A stretch of DNA of 64,000 bases from Anaerolineae bacterium (GCA_023382655.1 JAHDWK010000020.1:1-64000), one strand, 5' to 3'; shown: positions 7,222-15,920, numbered from the stretch's first letter. The notes: generated by a model from the sequence alone, not told the origin. Program-made: numbers and translations.

Positions 7222-7289
7222 GGCTAACGACGAGTTGCACCCGCCGCGTTCCGCTTTGCTACGTGTGCGGGTGAACACGACCGTTAGGC
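7222..7289 (+). other. Putative integron attC site 2
   Basis: GGCTAAC (7222-7228) and GTTAGGC (7283-7289) pair with one mismatch; the second fits GTTRRRY exactly. CACCCGC and GCGGGTG form a perfect inner stem. Between them GACGAGTTG and AACACGACC pair with one extra base, the extrahelical-base feature of folded attC sites. Length is 68 bases. It has the same orientation as the site at 6118, and the roughly 1.04-kb interval between the two would be one cassette holding the sigma/anti-sigma genes reversed. Confidence 0.65.
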
Positions 7290-7299
7290 GAATCACTGA

Positions 7300-7450
7300 T
7301 GAGGGACACGGCCGTACCCCTCTCCAACAAACATTCTCCGCTGGTCGTTTGCGCAAGGTGAACGCTGGAATGACACGACCGTACCCCTCGTTACGGCCGC
7401 AGCAGATGATCAAGTCTCCTGATCAACATGCGTTAGCTCCTGATGGACGT
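7300..7450. repeat. Interspersed accessory-region repeat, copy 6
   Basis: Part of the 490-base gene-free stretch upstream of the DUF4153-like gene. After attC-like site 2 it contains ACGGCCGT, GTTTGCGCAAGGTGAACGCT, TTACGGCCGCAGCAGATGAT and CTGATCAACATGCGTTAGCT. The remainder (7451-7600) holds a short inverted repeat around AAGCACTTGAGTGC / GACTCAAGTG and nothing else I can name. Confidence 0.6.
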
Positions 7451-7616
7451 ACCAAAACTGCCAATGATGGCTTTGTGTCATCTGATGGGCGGCACGGATG
7501 AAGACAAAATGGATCACGTTAAGCACTTGAGTGCGTCATTCAGATGACTCAAGTGTTAGTCAGGGTGATTGTTTATGAGGCATAATCTAACCCAGTAAGA
7601 ATTGGAGGATATCTCT

Positions 7617-9221
7617 ATGTCATATAACGACACTGTCAACGCCCTGGCCGCCGATGCGGCCCAACTGGAGCAAGTTTATCAGGCGTCCCTGCAAGCAGGT
7701 GAAGCAGATGCTTTCCAGGAAGCCATCGAAGCCAGCCACACGGCCGTACCTGACAACCTGCTCTACGCCGCCTGGTTCTACCGCCTCAAACAGACGGCCG
7801 CGCAGGCCAAAGGGTATGTGGTCGCCTGGGCCTGGGTCATCCCCCTGGCCGTCATCAACGGCTTGTTGTTCTGGTGGCTCTCCGATGAGCGCTACACCAT
7901 CACCATTAAGGGGCTGCTTCCGGGAACCGATAGTGACTTTTTTCCCGGAATTATCTTGTTAGCCGCGCCGCTCTGCGCTGCCTTTGTGCTGATTTACTTA
8001 ACGGCCGTCGGCCATAAAAGCTGGCGCCTAAGCGCGCTCATCGGCATCATCCTGCTCGCGGCTGTCGCCTATGTGCTGTTGACGTATCCTCGGCTGGGTA
8101 TACGGCCGTTCCAGGAACAATATCTCACTTTGATGGCGATCCATTTGCCCATCCTGGCCTGGGTAGGTGTGGGTGCGTTCCTGGTCGCCGGGTACCGTGA
8201 TTCGGTCAATCGTTTCACCTTCCTGATTAAATCCCTGGAGGCATTCATTTTCGGCGGGTTATTCCTCATTGCTGGCGTTATCTTCACCGGGATCACCATC
8301 GCCTTGTTTTCCGCCCTCGATGTCGAATTACCGGAGGCAGTAATGCGCCTGTTTATCGCCGGTGGCGTAGGACTGGTGTCTGTGGTGGCTGTGGCCGTGA
8401 TGTACAACCCCACCGTGCCCCCGGCCGAACAGGCATTTAACGAAGGTCTGAGTAAACTGGTGGCCTTGCTCATGCGCCTGATGCTGCCGTTAACGCTGCT
8501 GGTGTTGCTTATTTATCTGGCCTTCATCCCCTTCAATTTCCGTGCCCCGTTCGACAATCGTGACGTGCTGATCGTCTACAATGTGATGCTCTTCGCTGTC
8601 GTGGCTTTATTGGTGGGTGCGACCCCGGTGAATTTGGCTGGACTTTCGCCGCGTCTGGCCCACTGGCTGCGGCTGGGCATAATTGCCGTGGCCGCTTTAG
8701 CCCTTCTTGTCAGCCTCTATGCCCTGACTGCCATCCTCTACCGTACTGCTCTTGACCGGCTTACCCCCAACCGGCTCACCTTCATCGGCTGGAACCTGAT
8801 TAACATCGGCCTGCTTATCCTACTGTTGGTTCATCAGGTGCGGGTTAAAGAGGGGCGCTGGCTGGCCGGACTCTATCGTGCCTACAGCGTAGGTACGGTC
8901 GCTTATGCCGTCTGGACAGTGGTTGTGATTCTAGCGCTGCCCTGGCTCTTTGGCGCTAATCAAGAGGCGCTTAATAACTTGCCTGTGTCTGTGCAGGAGA
9001 TCGTTTACGAAAAGCCCGATCCCATCCTGCTCAAATGCGCAGCCGGCCCGCACATTTATCTCATGGAAAACGGCGAAAAACGGTGGATTGACACCATCGA
9101 AACCTTCAACGAGCGTGGTTATGTCTGGCGTGATGTGTATTTTGTCCCTTGTGTTGACTTGCGCGGGATACCAGATGGCGTGCCTATTCCGGCAGATGCT
9201 GGCCCACCGCCGCAGCCCTGA
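7617..9221 (+). CDS. DUF4153-like multi-pass membrane protein
   Basis: I use the ATG at 7617, which has GGAGG 8 bases upstream. The product has 534 residues: a soluble N-terminal helix pair (about 65 residues), then roughly eleven hydrophobic segments resembling DUF4153 proteins. The soluble C-terminal tail contains ILLKCAAGPHIYLMENGEKR followed by WIDTIETFNERGY. That tail motif (glycine, IYL, ENG-KRWI, ETF) is a small repeat domain common in secreted Chloroflexota proteins. The function is unknown; the tail presumably faces outward if the helix number is odd. It stands alone between repeat blocks. Confidence 0.65.
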   Translation: MSYNDTVNALAADAAQLEQVYQASLQAGEADAFQEAIEASHTAVPDNLLYAAWFYRLKQTAAQAKGYVVAWAWVIPLAVINGLLFWWLSDERYTITIKGLLPGTDSDFFPGIILLAAPLCAAFVLIYLTAVGHKSWRLSALIGIILLAAVAYVLLTYPRLGIRPFQEQYLTLMAIHLPILAWVGVGAFLVAGYRDSVNRFTFLIKSLEAFIFGGLFLIAGVIFTGITIALFSALDVELPEAVMRLFIAGGVGLVSVVAVAVMYNPTVPPAEQAFNEGLSKLVALLMRLMLPLTLLVLLIYLAFIPFNFRAPFDNRDVLIVYNVMLFAVVALLVGATPVNLAGLSPRLAHWLRLGIIAVAALALLVSLYALTAILYRTALDRLTPNRLTFIGWNLINIGLLILLLVHQVRVKEGRWLAGLYRAYSVGTVAYAVWTVVVILALPWLFGANQEALNNLPVSVQEIVYEKPDPILLKCAAGPHIYLMENGEKRWIDTIETFNERGYVWRDVYFVPCVDLRGIPDGVPIPADAGPPPQP

Positions 9222-9224
9222 TAC

Positions 9225-9350
9225 CATCGTCAGACATGCAGGGGTTTTGGTTTGACGGCCGTGACCTCTTTCATTACACTGGCGAACAATCGGCAGGTTG
9301 CAACAAACATGCTGATATTGAAGGGGGTACCACTAGATGGTTTTATGACG
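9225..9350. repeat. Interspersed repeat, copy 7 (tail element only)
   Basis: Only the tail element is present: GGGGTTTTGGTTTGACGGCC, then CTGGCGAACAATCGGCAGG and TTGCAACAAAC. It precedes the GNAT gene in the same way that copies 4 and 5 precede the AHSA1 and RibD-like genes. Confidence 0.6.
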
Positions 9351-9399
9351 GTTTGTTCTGCAATGAATTGGCATCATTTAGACGGTTGAGGAGGTTCAA

Positions 9400-9969
9400 T
9401 TGTCAGAGATTGTGATAAGACAGGCGCGGATAGAAGATTGTCCAGCGCTGGGTTGGATTATCGTCGCCGCGACCCAAGACGCCTTTCGTGGCCTGGTTCC
9501 AGACCGTTGCCTGGAGTGGTTAACACCTGAAGAAAGCGCGGCCAATTGGGCCAAAAACTTCCAGTCAGAGCAGCAACTTGCTCCGGGAGATTACCTCTTT
9601 GTGGCCGAAACCAAACCACATGGTGTTATCGGCCTCGCTTTCCTGAGTGAACTTTCAGCCACTGATAAATACCCTGACTTGCCTCACCTCAAAGCGTTCT
9701 CACATGAACTCCTTTCCCTGCAAGTGGCCCCGGCCTGGCAACGACAGGGCGTGGGACGTCGGCTGGTTTCACGTGTGGCGGACCAACTCTGGCATGAAGG
9801 GCTATCCCATTTGCTGGTCAGAGTACTGGTTGAAAATCCAAACCGGGGTTTCTATGCGCATTTGGGGGCGTTTCACCTGGGTTCACGGCCGTACAATTGG
9901 GAAGGGTATGAGACAGAAGAGATACTTTATGGTTGGGATGATATGAAGAGATTGCGCAACGCCGTCTAG
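9400..9969 (+). CDS. GNAT-family N-acetyltransferase
   Basis: The start is TTG, supported by GAGGAGG 6 bases upstream; no nearby ATG fits. The protein of 189 residues has the GNAT order: strand IVIRQARIEDCPALGWII, then LLSLQVAPAWQRQGVGRRLV with the acetyl-CoA pyrophosphate loop Q/R-x-x-G-V-G, and the late strand RVLVENPNRGFYAHLGAFHL. The acceptor substrate is unknown. It sits alone between repeat copies 7 and 8, as would an accessory cassette gene. Confidence 0.88.
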   Translation: MSEIVIRQARIEDCPALGWIIVAATQDAFRGLVPDRCLEWLTPEESAANWAKNFQSEQQLAPGDYLFVAETKPHGVIGLAFLSELSATDKYPDLPHLKAFSHELLSLQVAPAWQRQGVGRRLVSRVADQLWHEGLSHLLVRVLVENPNRGFYAHLGAFHLGSRPYNWEGYETEEILYGWDDMKRLRNAV

Positions 9970-9974
9970 CCGTT

Positions 9975-10165
9975 GCCGTGACCGGCGTCACGGCCGTGTC
10001 ACTCCTGTTTGCTCAACGTGAATGCTGGCATGACACGGCCGTACCCCCGCATCTAATAATTTCGTTATGGTTGTGGAGGGGCACGGCCGCGTCTATAAAT
10101 TCACTCCCTAACCATCCTGCTGTGATCACTCTTCGAGACCGTGCTTCATCAGTACGGCTGACTTG
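9975..10165. repeat. Interspersed accessory-region repeat, copy 8 (last copy)
   Basis: This contains ACGGCCGT twice, CTGTTTGCTCAACGTGAATGC, and at its end CACTCTTCGAGACCGTGC, the usual unit start. It lies between the GNAT stop and the 3' end of the amylase gene. No further copies of the unit were found downstream, so it marks the right border of the repeat-rich region. Confidence 0.65.
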
Positions 10166-11713
10166 CTATCGAACTCGTTTGTAGCGACTGTATCCTCCCA
10201 ACGAACGCTCGCGGGGTGTCAAGACAAAGAGTGATTCGGGAGGCATGGAAACCGTTATGAAAGCCGCCTGGACAGTGCATACAGAGGGAAAATCTACTGG
10301 AGCAAGTACATCAATCAGGGGGGTATCATCCATCAGAGACTCATTAGCGATCAGCACCTGTTCTGTAATGGTTGTACCGGCCGGGTTGACCAGTACAACT
10401 ATTGTCTCCAGCGCTCGATCGGTATAACGCTCAAACGCCAGCAAGCGATCTGACTCAACAAGCCGGAAATTCCCGACGCGTAGTGCCCGGTGCTGTTTCC
10501 GCAACGCGATCAGCTTCTTGATCCAGGCCAGTTCGGGATTGTCGTCGCGTACCAGGTCCCAGCGCATGGGTCCGCGATTTTCAGGATCGCTGCCCCCAGT
10601 CATTCCCACTTCACTGCCATAGTAGATGTTCGGAGCGCCCGGCAATGTAAACTGCAACGCCTCGACCAGACGGCGAAGCGATTCTCTGGGAATCTGACTG
10701 GCAATACGCGGGATATCGTGGTTATCAATCACCATCCAGGATTTGAGTAATGGTTCGATGCCAGCATCAGTGACCAGGCGGTTCAGCATACGTCCGGCTG
10801 GTGCGGGTGGGATCACGCCTGAAGCCAGGCCCAGCACAATATGGCGCAGGCTGAAGTTCATGACCGCGTCAATGGACTCGAGCCATCTACCGGGGTAATT
10901 GACGACCTCGCCCACGATCAGAGAGCCAGCCTTTTCCAGGTGCGCGGCGCGGGTGAGATCGCGCAGATTATCAAATCCCAATTCAAAGGCCGTGTCCAGA
11001 CGCCAACCATCCGCGCCGTCACGCAGGTAACTACGCACAACGGAGTCTGGATCTTCATAGAGATAAGCGCGCACGGCCGGGTTTTCGAGGTTTAATTCGG
11101 GGAGGTTTTGGAAGCCTGTCCATGACCGGGCGCCGCCAGCGTACTGAGATCCAATGGCAAACCAGTCCCGCCAGGGGCTGGTTGGGTTCTCGAGTGCGTC
11201 CTGAAAGATGGGGGCGTTCCGCCCCATGTGATTAAAGACTCCATCCAGCACTAATTTCATGCCGCGGGCATGTACATCCGCGACCAGGCGCAGGAAATCA
11301 TCCCGGTCTCCGAATTCCGGTGAGATTTTCAGAAAGTCCAGGGCGTCGTATTTATGGTTTGTGTACGCCAGATGGATCGGGTTGAGATAGAGCACATTCG
11401 CGCCGAGTTGCTGCACATAGTCAAGTCGACCGCGGAGACTGGCAAAGTCCCCACCCCAGAAGTCTAATTCCTGACTGTTCAGCTTCGCCTCTGGCAGGTA
11501 AGTGCCTGGTTTCGGCGTCTCCGACCAATCACGCAGCACTTTGGGGGACGGATACAGCGCCCGCTTGGCATCCAGTTGCGTTGAAGGCGCAAACCGGTCC
11601 ACAAGCACCTGATAGACGATAGCGCCATTACGCCAATCCCGCTCACGCTTCACAAAGGTCTCAGGGTCATCATCTTGGGTCAGTCTGTTTGTTGGGGTTC
11701 TGGTTGTTGTCAT
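10166..11713 (-). CDS. Alpha-amylase family glycoside hydrolase (GH13, neopullulanase/cyclomaltodextrinase-like)
   Basis: This 515-residue enzyme has all four GH13 signatures: DGVFNH (157-162), GWRLDTAFE with nucleophile D240, IVGEVVN with acid/base E269, and IDNHD with D333. There is no signal peptide, so it should act in the cytoplasm on imported maltodextrins or cyclodextrins. The early GDFASLRGRLDYVQQLG and the short beta-sandwich end fit the neopullulanase/cyclomaltodextrinase group, but exact specificity is uncertain. Its ATG overlaps the last stop of the DUF2071 gene as ATGA, so the two were translationally coupled. Confidence 0.9.
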   Translation of the reverse strand: MTTTRTPTNRLTQDDDPETFVKRERDWRNGAIVYQVLVDRFAPSTQLDAKRALYPSPKVLRDWSETPKPGTYLPEAKLNSQELDFWGGDFASLRGRLDYVQQLGANVLYLNPIHLAYTNHKYDALDFLKISPEFGDRDDFLRLVADVHARGMKLVLDGVFNHMGRNAPIFQDALENPTSPWRDWFAIGSQYAGGARSWTGFQNLPELNLENPAVRAYLYEDPDSVVRSYLRDGADGWRLDTAFELGFDNLRDLTRAAHLEKAGSLIVGEVVNYPGRWLESIDAVMNFSLRHIVLGLASGVIPPAPAGRMLNRLVTDAGIEPLLKSWMVIDNHDIPRIASQIPRESLRRLVEALQFTLPGAPNIYYGSEVGMTGGSDPENRGPMRWDLVRDDNPELAWIKKLIALRKQHRALRVGNFRLVESDRLLAFERYTDRALETIVVLVNPAGTTITEQVLIANESLMDDTPLIDVLAPVDFPSVCTVQAAFITVSMPPESLFVLTPRERSLGGYSRYKRVR

Positions 11714-12357
11714 CGTATCCTATTATCTATTCGTTCATCCTTTGTACGGTACGTACCCATTCTTCCGTCGCGGCGACGATAAAAACTAACCAGAGGGTGC
11801 GTCAGGTAGACAAGACCGCTCTCTGTGTCCGGAAATCCCGGCAGGCACATGGATAAGTCCGTACTCTAGGTCAATTCAACCACGACCGGCCCCCAATCCG
11901 CATCGGTCCTCATCCGATACCGCCTGTACCGGCCAGCCTGCGTGTCATACGCGCAGTCAAAGGTGATCTGGCCAGGGTGCCAGGGTAGCTTCCAGATTTG
12001 CCGGGGGATGACCACCGTCCACGAATCAAGCGTTGTACCCAGAAACCAGACGCCGCGCTCACCTGTGGCCGTATCCACGATATACACCCGGTAGTTCGTC
12101 TGGCCCATCTGAAATTTCGGAAAGGGAAAGACGGCCGAGGTGAAATCCACATCCATGAAGGGAACAACGGAGATCAGTGCCTGGGCACGGCCGTCTATCT
12201 CCACCTCATCGAGCCTGAACCTGCCGGGGATGAGGCCCGCGGACCGCTCAGGAGTGACCGCATAGGTGATGATGGCGAAATGCTGGAACTGGCAAACGAC
12301 ATCAATCTCCCTCACCTTGGGCCGCTCAATCAAAACATCACGGAACTTCAACGGCAT
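11710..12357 (-). pseudogene. DUF2071 (YqjF-like) protein interrupted by an in-frame TAG
   Basis: From ATG 12357 the frame encodes 163 residues of a DUF2071 protein (FRLDEVEIDGRAQALISVVP, then TTLDSWTVVIPRQIWKLPW). It meets TAG at 11866-11868. The same frame then continues for 51 more codons with the normal DUF2071 C-terminus (LPGFPDTESGLVYLTHPL, then YRRRDGRMGTYR). The true end is a TGA overlapping the amylase ATG. The full protein would have 215 residues. A single base change in codon 164 explains everything. Read-through or a sequencing error are alternatives, and the N-terminal piece alone lacks a conserved part of the fold. Confidence 0.85.
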
Positions 12358-12382
12358 TAACACGGAACCTACCGTAGAAAAT

Positions 12383-12760
12383 CTAGCGACCAACCTCAGC
12401 CAAACTTTCCCCAAACACAATCCTGTGACCATCTGGCGTGACAACCGCAAATTCGCGCATTCCCCAGGGCTTGTCCGCCAGTGTATGCCAGATTTCCACC
12501 CCATTCTTGACGGTCTCTTCGTAAAGCCCCGCTGCGTCCCGGACATGAAGGTAGGCAAACCACGAGTGATCCGGAGCCTGCGACATAGGCATCGCATCGG
12601 GACAATGGCCCAGACGCAGCTTACAAACACCGCGACTCAAGAATGCCCATCCATCAACGCTGAAATCTTCGACGAAACCAAGCTTTTCCAGATAAAATCT
12701 CTTGGAAACCTCTAGATCGTTGACCGCCAACACAAAGGTAGACGCCAGAATTTCAGACAT
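12383..12760 (-). CDS. VOC-family protein (glyoxalase/bleomycin-resistance fold)
   Basis: The protein of 125 residues has a single vicinal-oxygen-chelate module: FVLAVNDLEVSKRFYLEKLG at the start, WFAYLHVRDAAGLYEETVKN in the middle and WGMREFAVVTPDGHRIVFGE at the end. The last Glu and one His are usual metal ligands. The substrate cannot be told; members include glyoxalases, dioxygenases and drug-binding proteins. It ends 25 bases before the DUF2071 gene on the same strand, so VOC, DUF2071 and the amylase likely form an operon. It diverges from the AraC-type regulator. Confidence 0.85.
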   Translation of the reverse strand: MSEILASTFVLAVNDLEVSKRFYLEKLGFVEDFSVDGWAFLSRGVCKLRLGHCPDAMPMSQAPDHSWFAYLHVRDAAGLYEETVKNGVEIWHTLADKPWGMREFAVVTPDGHRIVFGESLAEVGR

Positions 12761-12901
12761 ATTGCCGTTCCTTTCTTCATTGCCTGACTATTTATTACCC
12801 TACACCAATTGCAGGATTTCTTCAAATAATGATACCTGGGCATTGCCGAAGAACAACAACCTATTTTTGAGGGCTTGCAGAGGTTCAGATAAAATAACGT
12901 C

Positions 12902-13633
12902 ATGAGCGCCAAGACCTTGCTAAATCTTGAGAGTCGTCCTGCCGAATCGCCACTGGTGGAAACAATCTGGCGCAGCCAGAGCGACCAGGCTGGCCCCTTT
13001 CTCTCCATTGCCGTCAGCCGGCTGGAATTGGTAGTGGCGCGCCATGAGGGGCAGCTTTACTGTACGGTGCGTGGCCCAGAAACGCACCCCACCATTGCCC
13101 ACTGCCCGCCCGATGGCGAATGGCTCGGTATCCGGTTCCATCACGGTGTCTTTTTACCCCATCTGCCCACCGGCGATCTGGTGGATGGTGACGTCACGCT
13201 GCCACCAGCGTCCGGTCGGTCATTCTGGCTGCACGGCGCGTCGTGGGAGTACCCTACGTTTGACAATGCCGAAGCCTTCATCGCCCGGCTGGTCAAAGAA
13301 GAACTGCTGGTGTGTGATCCGGTGGTGACGGCCGTGTTGCAAGCGCACCCCACCTACCTCTCACCCCGTTCGGTGCAGCGTCGTTTCCTGCACGCTACCG
13401 GCCTGACACACGGCGCCATCAGCCAGATCGAACGTGCCCATCTGGCGCTCTCTTTGCTGCGGCAGGGCGTCTCCATCCTGGATACCGTCGAAAGGGCCAG
13501 TTATGCCGACCAACCCCACCTTACCCGCTCCCTCAAACGTCTGATCGGACAGACCCCGGCCCAACTGGCCGCAGAGACCCATTCAATACAGTTGTCGTTT
13601 TATGCCGATACGGCGACGGCGCTGACCGGGTAA
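12902..13633 (+). CDS. AraC-family transcriptional regulator
   Basis: The product of 243 residues has an N-terminal sensor-like beta domain (about 1-130) and a C-terminal AraC double helix-turn-helix. The second half reads LSPRSVQRRFLHATGLTHGA, then TVERASYADQPHLTRSLKRL and the usual end IGQTPAQLAA. It faces away from the VOC/DUF2071/amylase operon across a 140-base gap and is followed by a RibD-like reductase, either of which it could control. The ligand is unknown. Confidence 0.88.
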   Translation: MSAKTLLNLESRPAESPLVETIWRSQSDQAGPFLSIAVSRLELVVARHEGQLYCTVRGPETHPTIAHCPPDGEWLGIRFHHGVFLPHLPTGDLVDGDVTLPPASGRSFWLHGASWEYPTFDNAEAFIARLVKEELLVCDPVVTAVLQAHPTYLSPRSVQRRFLHATGLTHGAISQIERAHLALSLLRQGVSILDTVERASYADQPHLTRSLKRLIGQTPAQLAAETHSIQLSFYADTATALTG

Positions 13634-13643
13634 ACATTGTAAA

Positions 13644-13680
13644 ACGTGATGCGTGACCTGGGGAACCTCACGCATCACGT
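13644..13680. terminator. Hairpin after the AraC-type gene
   Basis: A perfect 13-bp inverted repeat (ACGTGATGCGTGA at 13644-13656 and TCACGCATCACGT at 13668-13680) begins 10 bases after the regulator stop. A third partial copy (ATCACGCATCACG) follows. No T-run follows, so termination is uncertain. It belongs to the set of intergenic palindromes seen throughout the window. Confidence 0.45.
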
Positions 13681-13827
13681 ATCACGCATCACGGCTCGTC
13701 AACTCCCTGAGTCTTCATTAGCCAACGTGTCGTTTTTGTTCAAGACACATCCCTCCAGACGCCCTATAATCGGGCTATCAGACGATCACAACAAACCAAA
13801 ACCTTGAACAAACAAAGGAAAAAGATC

Positions 13828-14412
13828 ATGCGAAAACTGATTGTTGCTGAATTTGTTTCACTCGACGGCGTGATACAGGCGCCAGGTGGCGTTGATGAAG
13901 ATACGGACGGCGGTTTTGCCTATGGCGGCTGGACCATTCCCTACTGGCATGACGACATTGGCGCCCATTTTGACCAGGCAATGAGCGACTGCGACGCTTT
14001 TTTGCTGGGGCGGCGAACATGGCAGGGCCATGCCGTTTTTGAGACGATAGAAGAAGGCGACCCCTTTGGCGACCTGATGAAAGGGATGCGCAAATACGTG
14101 GTCTCAACGACGCTGCAATCAACCGCTGCCTGGCGCAACTCGACCATTATCCGGGAGAATGTGGTGGAAGAAGTGCAAAAGCTGAAAGCGCAGCCCGGCA
14201 AGAACATCTACGTGGATGGCAGCAGCGTCCTGGTACATACGCTGGCGCAGCACCATCTGATTGATGAGTACAGCCTTCTGGTTTATCCGCTGGTGTTGGG
14301 CAGGGGGAAACGCCTCTTCCCTGATGGCTCGCGTGTGGATTTGAAACTCATCGAAAGCAAACCGTTCCCGACAGGCGTGGTTCTGATGCGCTACGCTGTG
14401 AACCATACCTGA
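13828..14412 (+). CDS. RibD C-terminal/dihydrofolate-reductase-like protein
   Basis: I use ATG 13828, which has AGGAAA 9 bases upstream. The product of 194 residues begins MRKLIVAEFVSLDGVIQAPG, contains LLGRRTWQGHA, then the nucleotide-binding IYVDGSSVLVHTLAQHHLID, and ends in YPLVLGRGKRLFPDG. It is a DHFR-fold reductase of the same superfamily as the one at 5520 but of a different subgroup. It follows the AraC regulator on the same strand with a hairpin between them. The substrate is unknown. Confidence 0.88.
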   Translation: MRKLIVAEFVSLDGVIQAPGGVDEDTDGGFAYGGWTIPYWHDDIGAHFDQAMSDCDAFLLGRRTWQGHAVFETIEEGDPFGDLMKGMRKYVVSTTLQSTAAWRNSTIIRENVVEEVQKLKAQPGKNIYVDGSSVLVHTLAQHHLIDEYSLLVYPLVLGRGKRLFPDGSRVDLKLIESKPFPTGVVLMRYAVNHT

Positions 14413-14506
14413 TGTGGATTACAAAGTTGTTAAGCATTCTTCATAATTTTTGAACAATCGAATGTTAACCTTCAACCAATACAACATTTTGAATTGGAGG
14501 TTCAAC

Positions 14507-15298
14507 ATGAAAAACAAAATGATTCAAATTGGTGGCGTGTTGATCGCGCTGCTGGCACTGGCCGCCCTGATTGGAGCGACGATGACCTTTGCCCAGAATG
14601 ATACGCCGGACACAACGCCGGCTCCTGAAGTGGAAGATGCCCCCACCGCGCCCGGCAATGGCATGGGCATGATGATGGGGATGGGTCACGGCCGTATGCA
14701 AGGCATGCAAGGTATGCAAGGCCCCCGCTTCTTTAACAGTGAAAACTACGACGCGGCGTTGGCCGATGAACTGGGGATCACGGTAGAAGAACTAAACGCC
14801 GCCCGGCAGGCGGCCAAAGAGACCGTCTTGCAGCAGTTGGTAGCCGATGGCACGATCACCCAGGCACAGGCAGACGCCATCCTCAGCGGCGAAGGGCTGC
14901 GCAGCATTGGCCCGCTGATGCTGCATGAAGAGATGCAAGCTGTGATTGCCGATGCGTTGGGCATCACTGTGGCCGAGTTGGAAGCGGCCCACGCCGAAGG
15001 CAAACGGCTGCCAGAACTGGCAGCAGAATTGGGTGTGGCGCTGGAAGATGTGCAAACGGCCGTGCAAGCCGCCCATGAAGCCGCCATTTTGCAGGCGGTA
15101 GCCGATGGTCTCATCACCCAGGAACAGGCCGATTGGATGCTAGAACGGCATAACAACGGTATGGGTATGGGTATGCCTGGCGGCGGCCCACGTGGTGGAC
15201 ATCATGGCGGACACGGCGGTTTTGGTGGCGGTTTTGGCCCACAGGGTGGTGGACAGGGCAATGGTAACGGTAATAGCTCCGCCGCTCCTCAGGGCTAA
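14507..15298 (+). CDS. Secreted protein with two helical repeats and Gly-rich tail
   Basis: The ATG at 14507 has GGAGG 6 bases upstream. The 263-residue product has a signal peptide (MKNKMIQIGGVLIALLALAA, cleavage likely after TFAQ). A Met/Gly-rich stretch (GMGMMMGMGHGRMQGMQG) follows, then two related units of about 60 residues: LADELGITVEELNAARQAAK...ADGTITQAQADAIL, and ADALGITVAELEAAHAEGKR...ADGLITQEQADWML. The tail is rich in Gly, His and Asn. The repeat resembles proteins often annotated as DUF2680-like. The His/Met-rich parts suggest possible metal binding, which is only an inference. Confidence 0.7.
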   Translation: MKNKMIQIGGVLIALLALAALIGATMTFAQNDTPDTTPAPEVEDAPTAPGNGMGMMMGMGHGRMQGMQGMQGPRFFNSENYDAALADELGITVEELNAARQAAKETVLQQLVADGTITQAQADAILSGEGLRSIGPLMLHEEMQAVIADALGITVAELEAAHAEGKRLPELAAELGVALEDVQTAVQAAHEAAILQAVADGLITQEQADWMLERHNNGMGMGMPGGGPRGGHHGGHGGFGGGFGPQGGGQGNGNGNSSAAPQG

Positions 15299-15363
15299 AC
15301 AGCGGGTGATGTAAAAACATACCGATTGCTTTAAGCAATCGTATGTTTCCGTAATAAATCGAA

Positions 15364-15394
15364 AGAGGCGCTGCCCGGCAGCGCCTCTTTTTTT
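15364..15394. terminator. Bidirectional intrinsic terminator between convergent genes
   Basis: AGAGGCGCTGCC and GGCAGCGCCTCT (15364-15375, 15377-15388) form a 12-bp GC-rich stem followed by seven T on the plus strand. An A-rich run precedes it, so it can stop transcription both ways. A smaller hairpin (CGATTGCTTTAAGCAATCG, about 15322-15340) lies just upstream. Confidence 0.85.
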
Positions 15395-15902
15395 ATGGCT
15401 GATAGACGTTGTAAGCCAGTACCCGATGCCGGTTAATCACCACCACCGGCGCCTTTCGTTGGAAATTGACGTTGATGGCGCGGAGGGGGTGAATCTCCAC
15501 ATGGGTGACGGCGAAAAAGTCATGGCCCGTATCCAGCAAATCATCATCACGCGCTTCGCCATGCACGTGCAGTTCGCCGCGAATGGCAAACCATTCGGTA
15601 TAAAACACGACCCGCCGCGAAGCCGCCACATATTGCAGGCGCGAAGTCTGGTGTGTTTCCAGAACAGCCATGAAGGCGATCAGGTCGCGGTTGAGATTGA
15701 TCAACGAGTGACGAATCCCCGGTACCTGATAGTCAGGCGACAGCGGCAAAAGCTGGGCGTCTGTGAAGGGATAGGTGGCATTATCTTTGTCATTGATAAA
15801 AACCATAAACTCAGAACGGGGCACAAACGCGCCCTTCAGTAAAAAATTATGAATGCTCACTTCCACGTTATAACTGGTTAATTGCGGGCCTTGTAAGGGC
15901 AT
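15393..15902 (-). CDS. Uncharacterised soluble protein
   Basis: The product of 169 residues has an excellent ribosome site (AAGGAGG, 6 bases before ATG). It has no signal peptide or membrane helix and seems all-beta. Recurrent short strands include NVEVSIHNFLLKGAFVPRSE, RRVVFYTEWFAIRGELHVHG and PVVVINRHRVLAYNVY. I do not recognise the family. Its stop lies in the T-run of the shared terminator, and no co-directional neighbour is close, so it is probably monocistronic. Confidence 0.75.
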   Translation of the reverse strand: MPLQGPQLTSYNVEVSIHNFLLKGAFVPRSEFMVFINDKDNATYPFTDAQLLPLSPDYQVPGIRHSLINLNRDLIAFMAVLETHQTSRLQYVAASRRVVFYTEWFAIRGELHVHGEARDDDLLDTGHDFFAVTHVEIHPLRAINVNFQRKAPVVVINRHRVLAYNVYQP

Positions 15903-15920
15903 GTTTTCCTCCTTGTTTTC

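Noticed and set aside
12358..12630. Upstream extension of the DUF2071 gene into the VOC region
   Set aside because: The extended frame overlaps the VOC coding sequence, which has clear family motifs and its own start.
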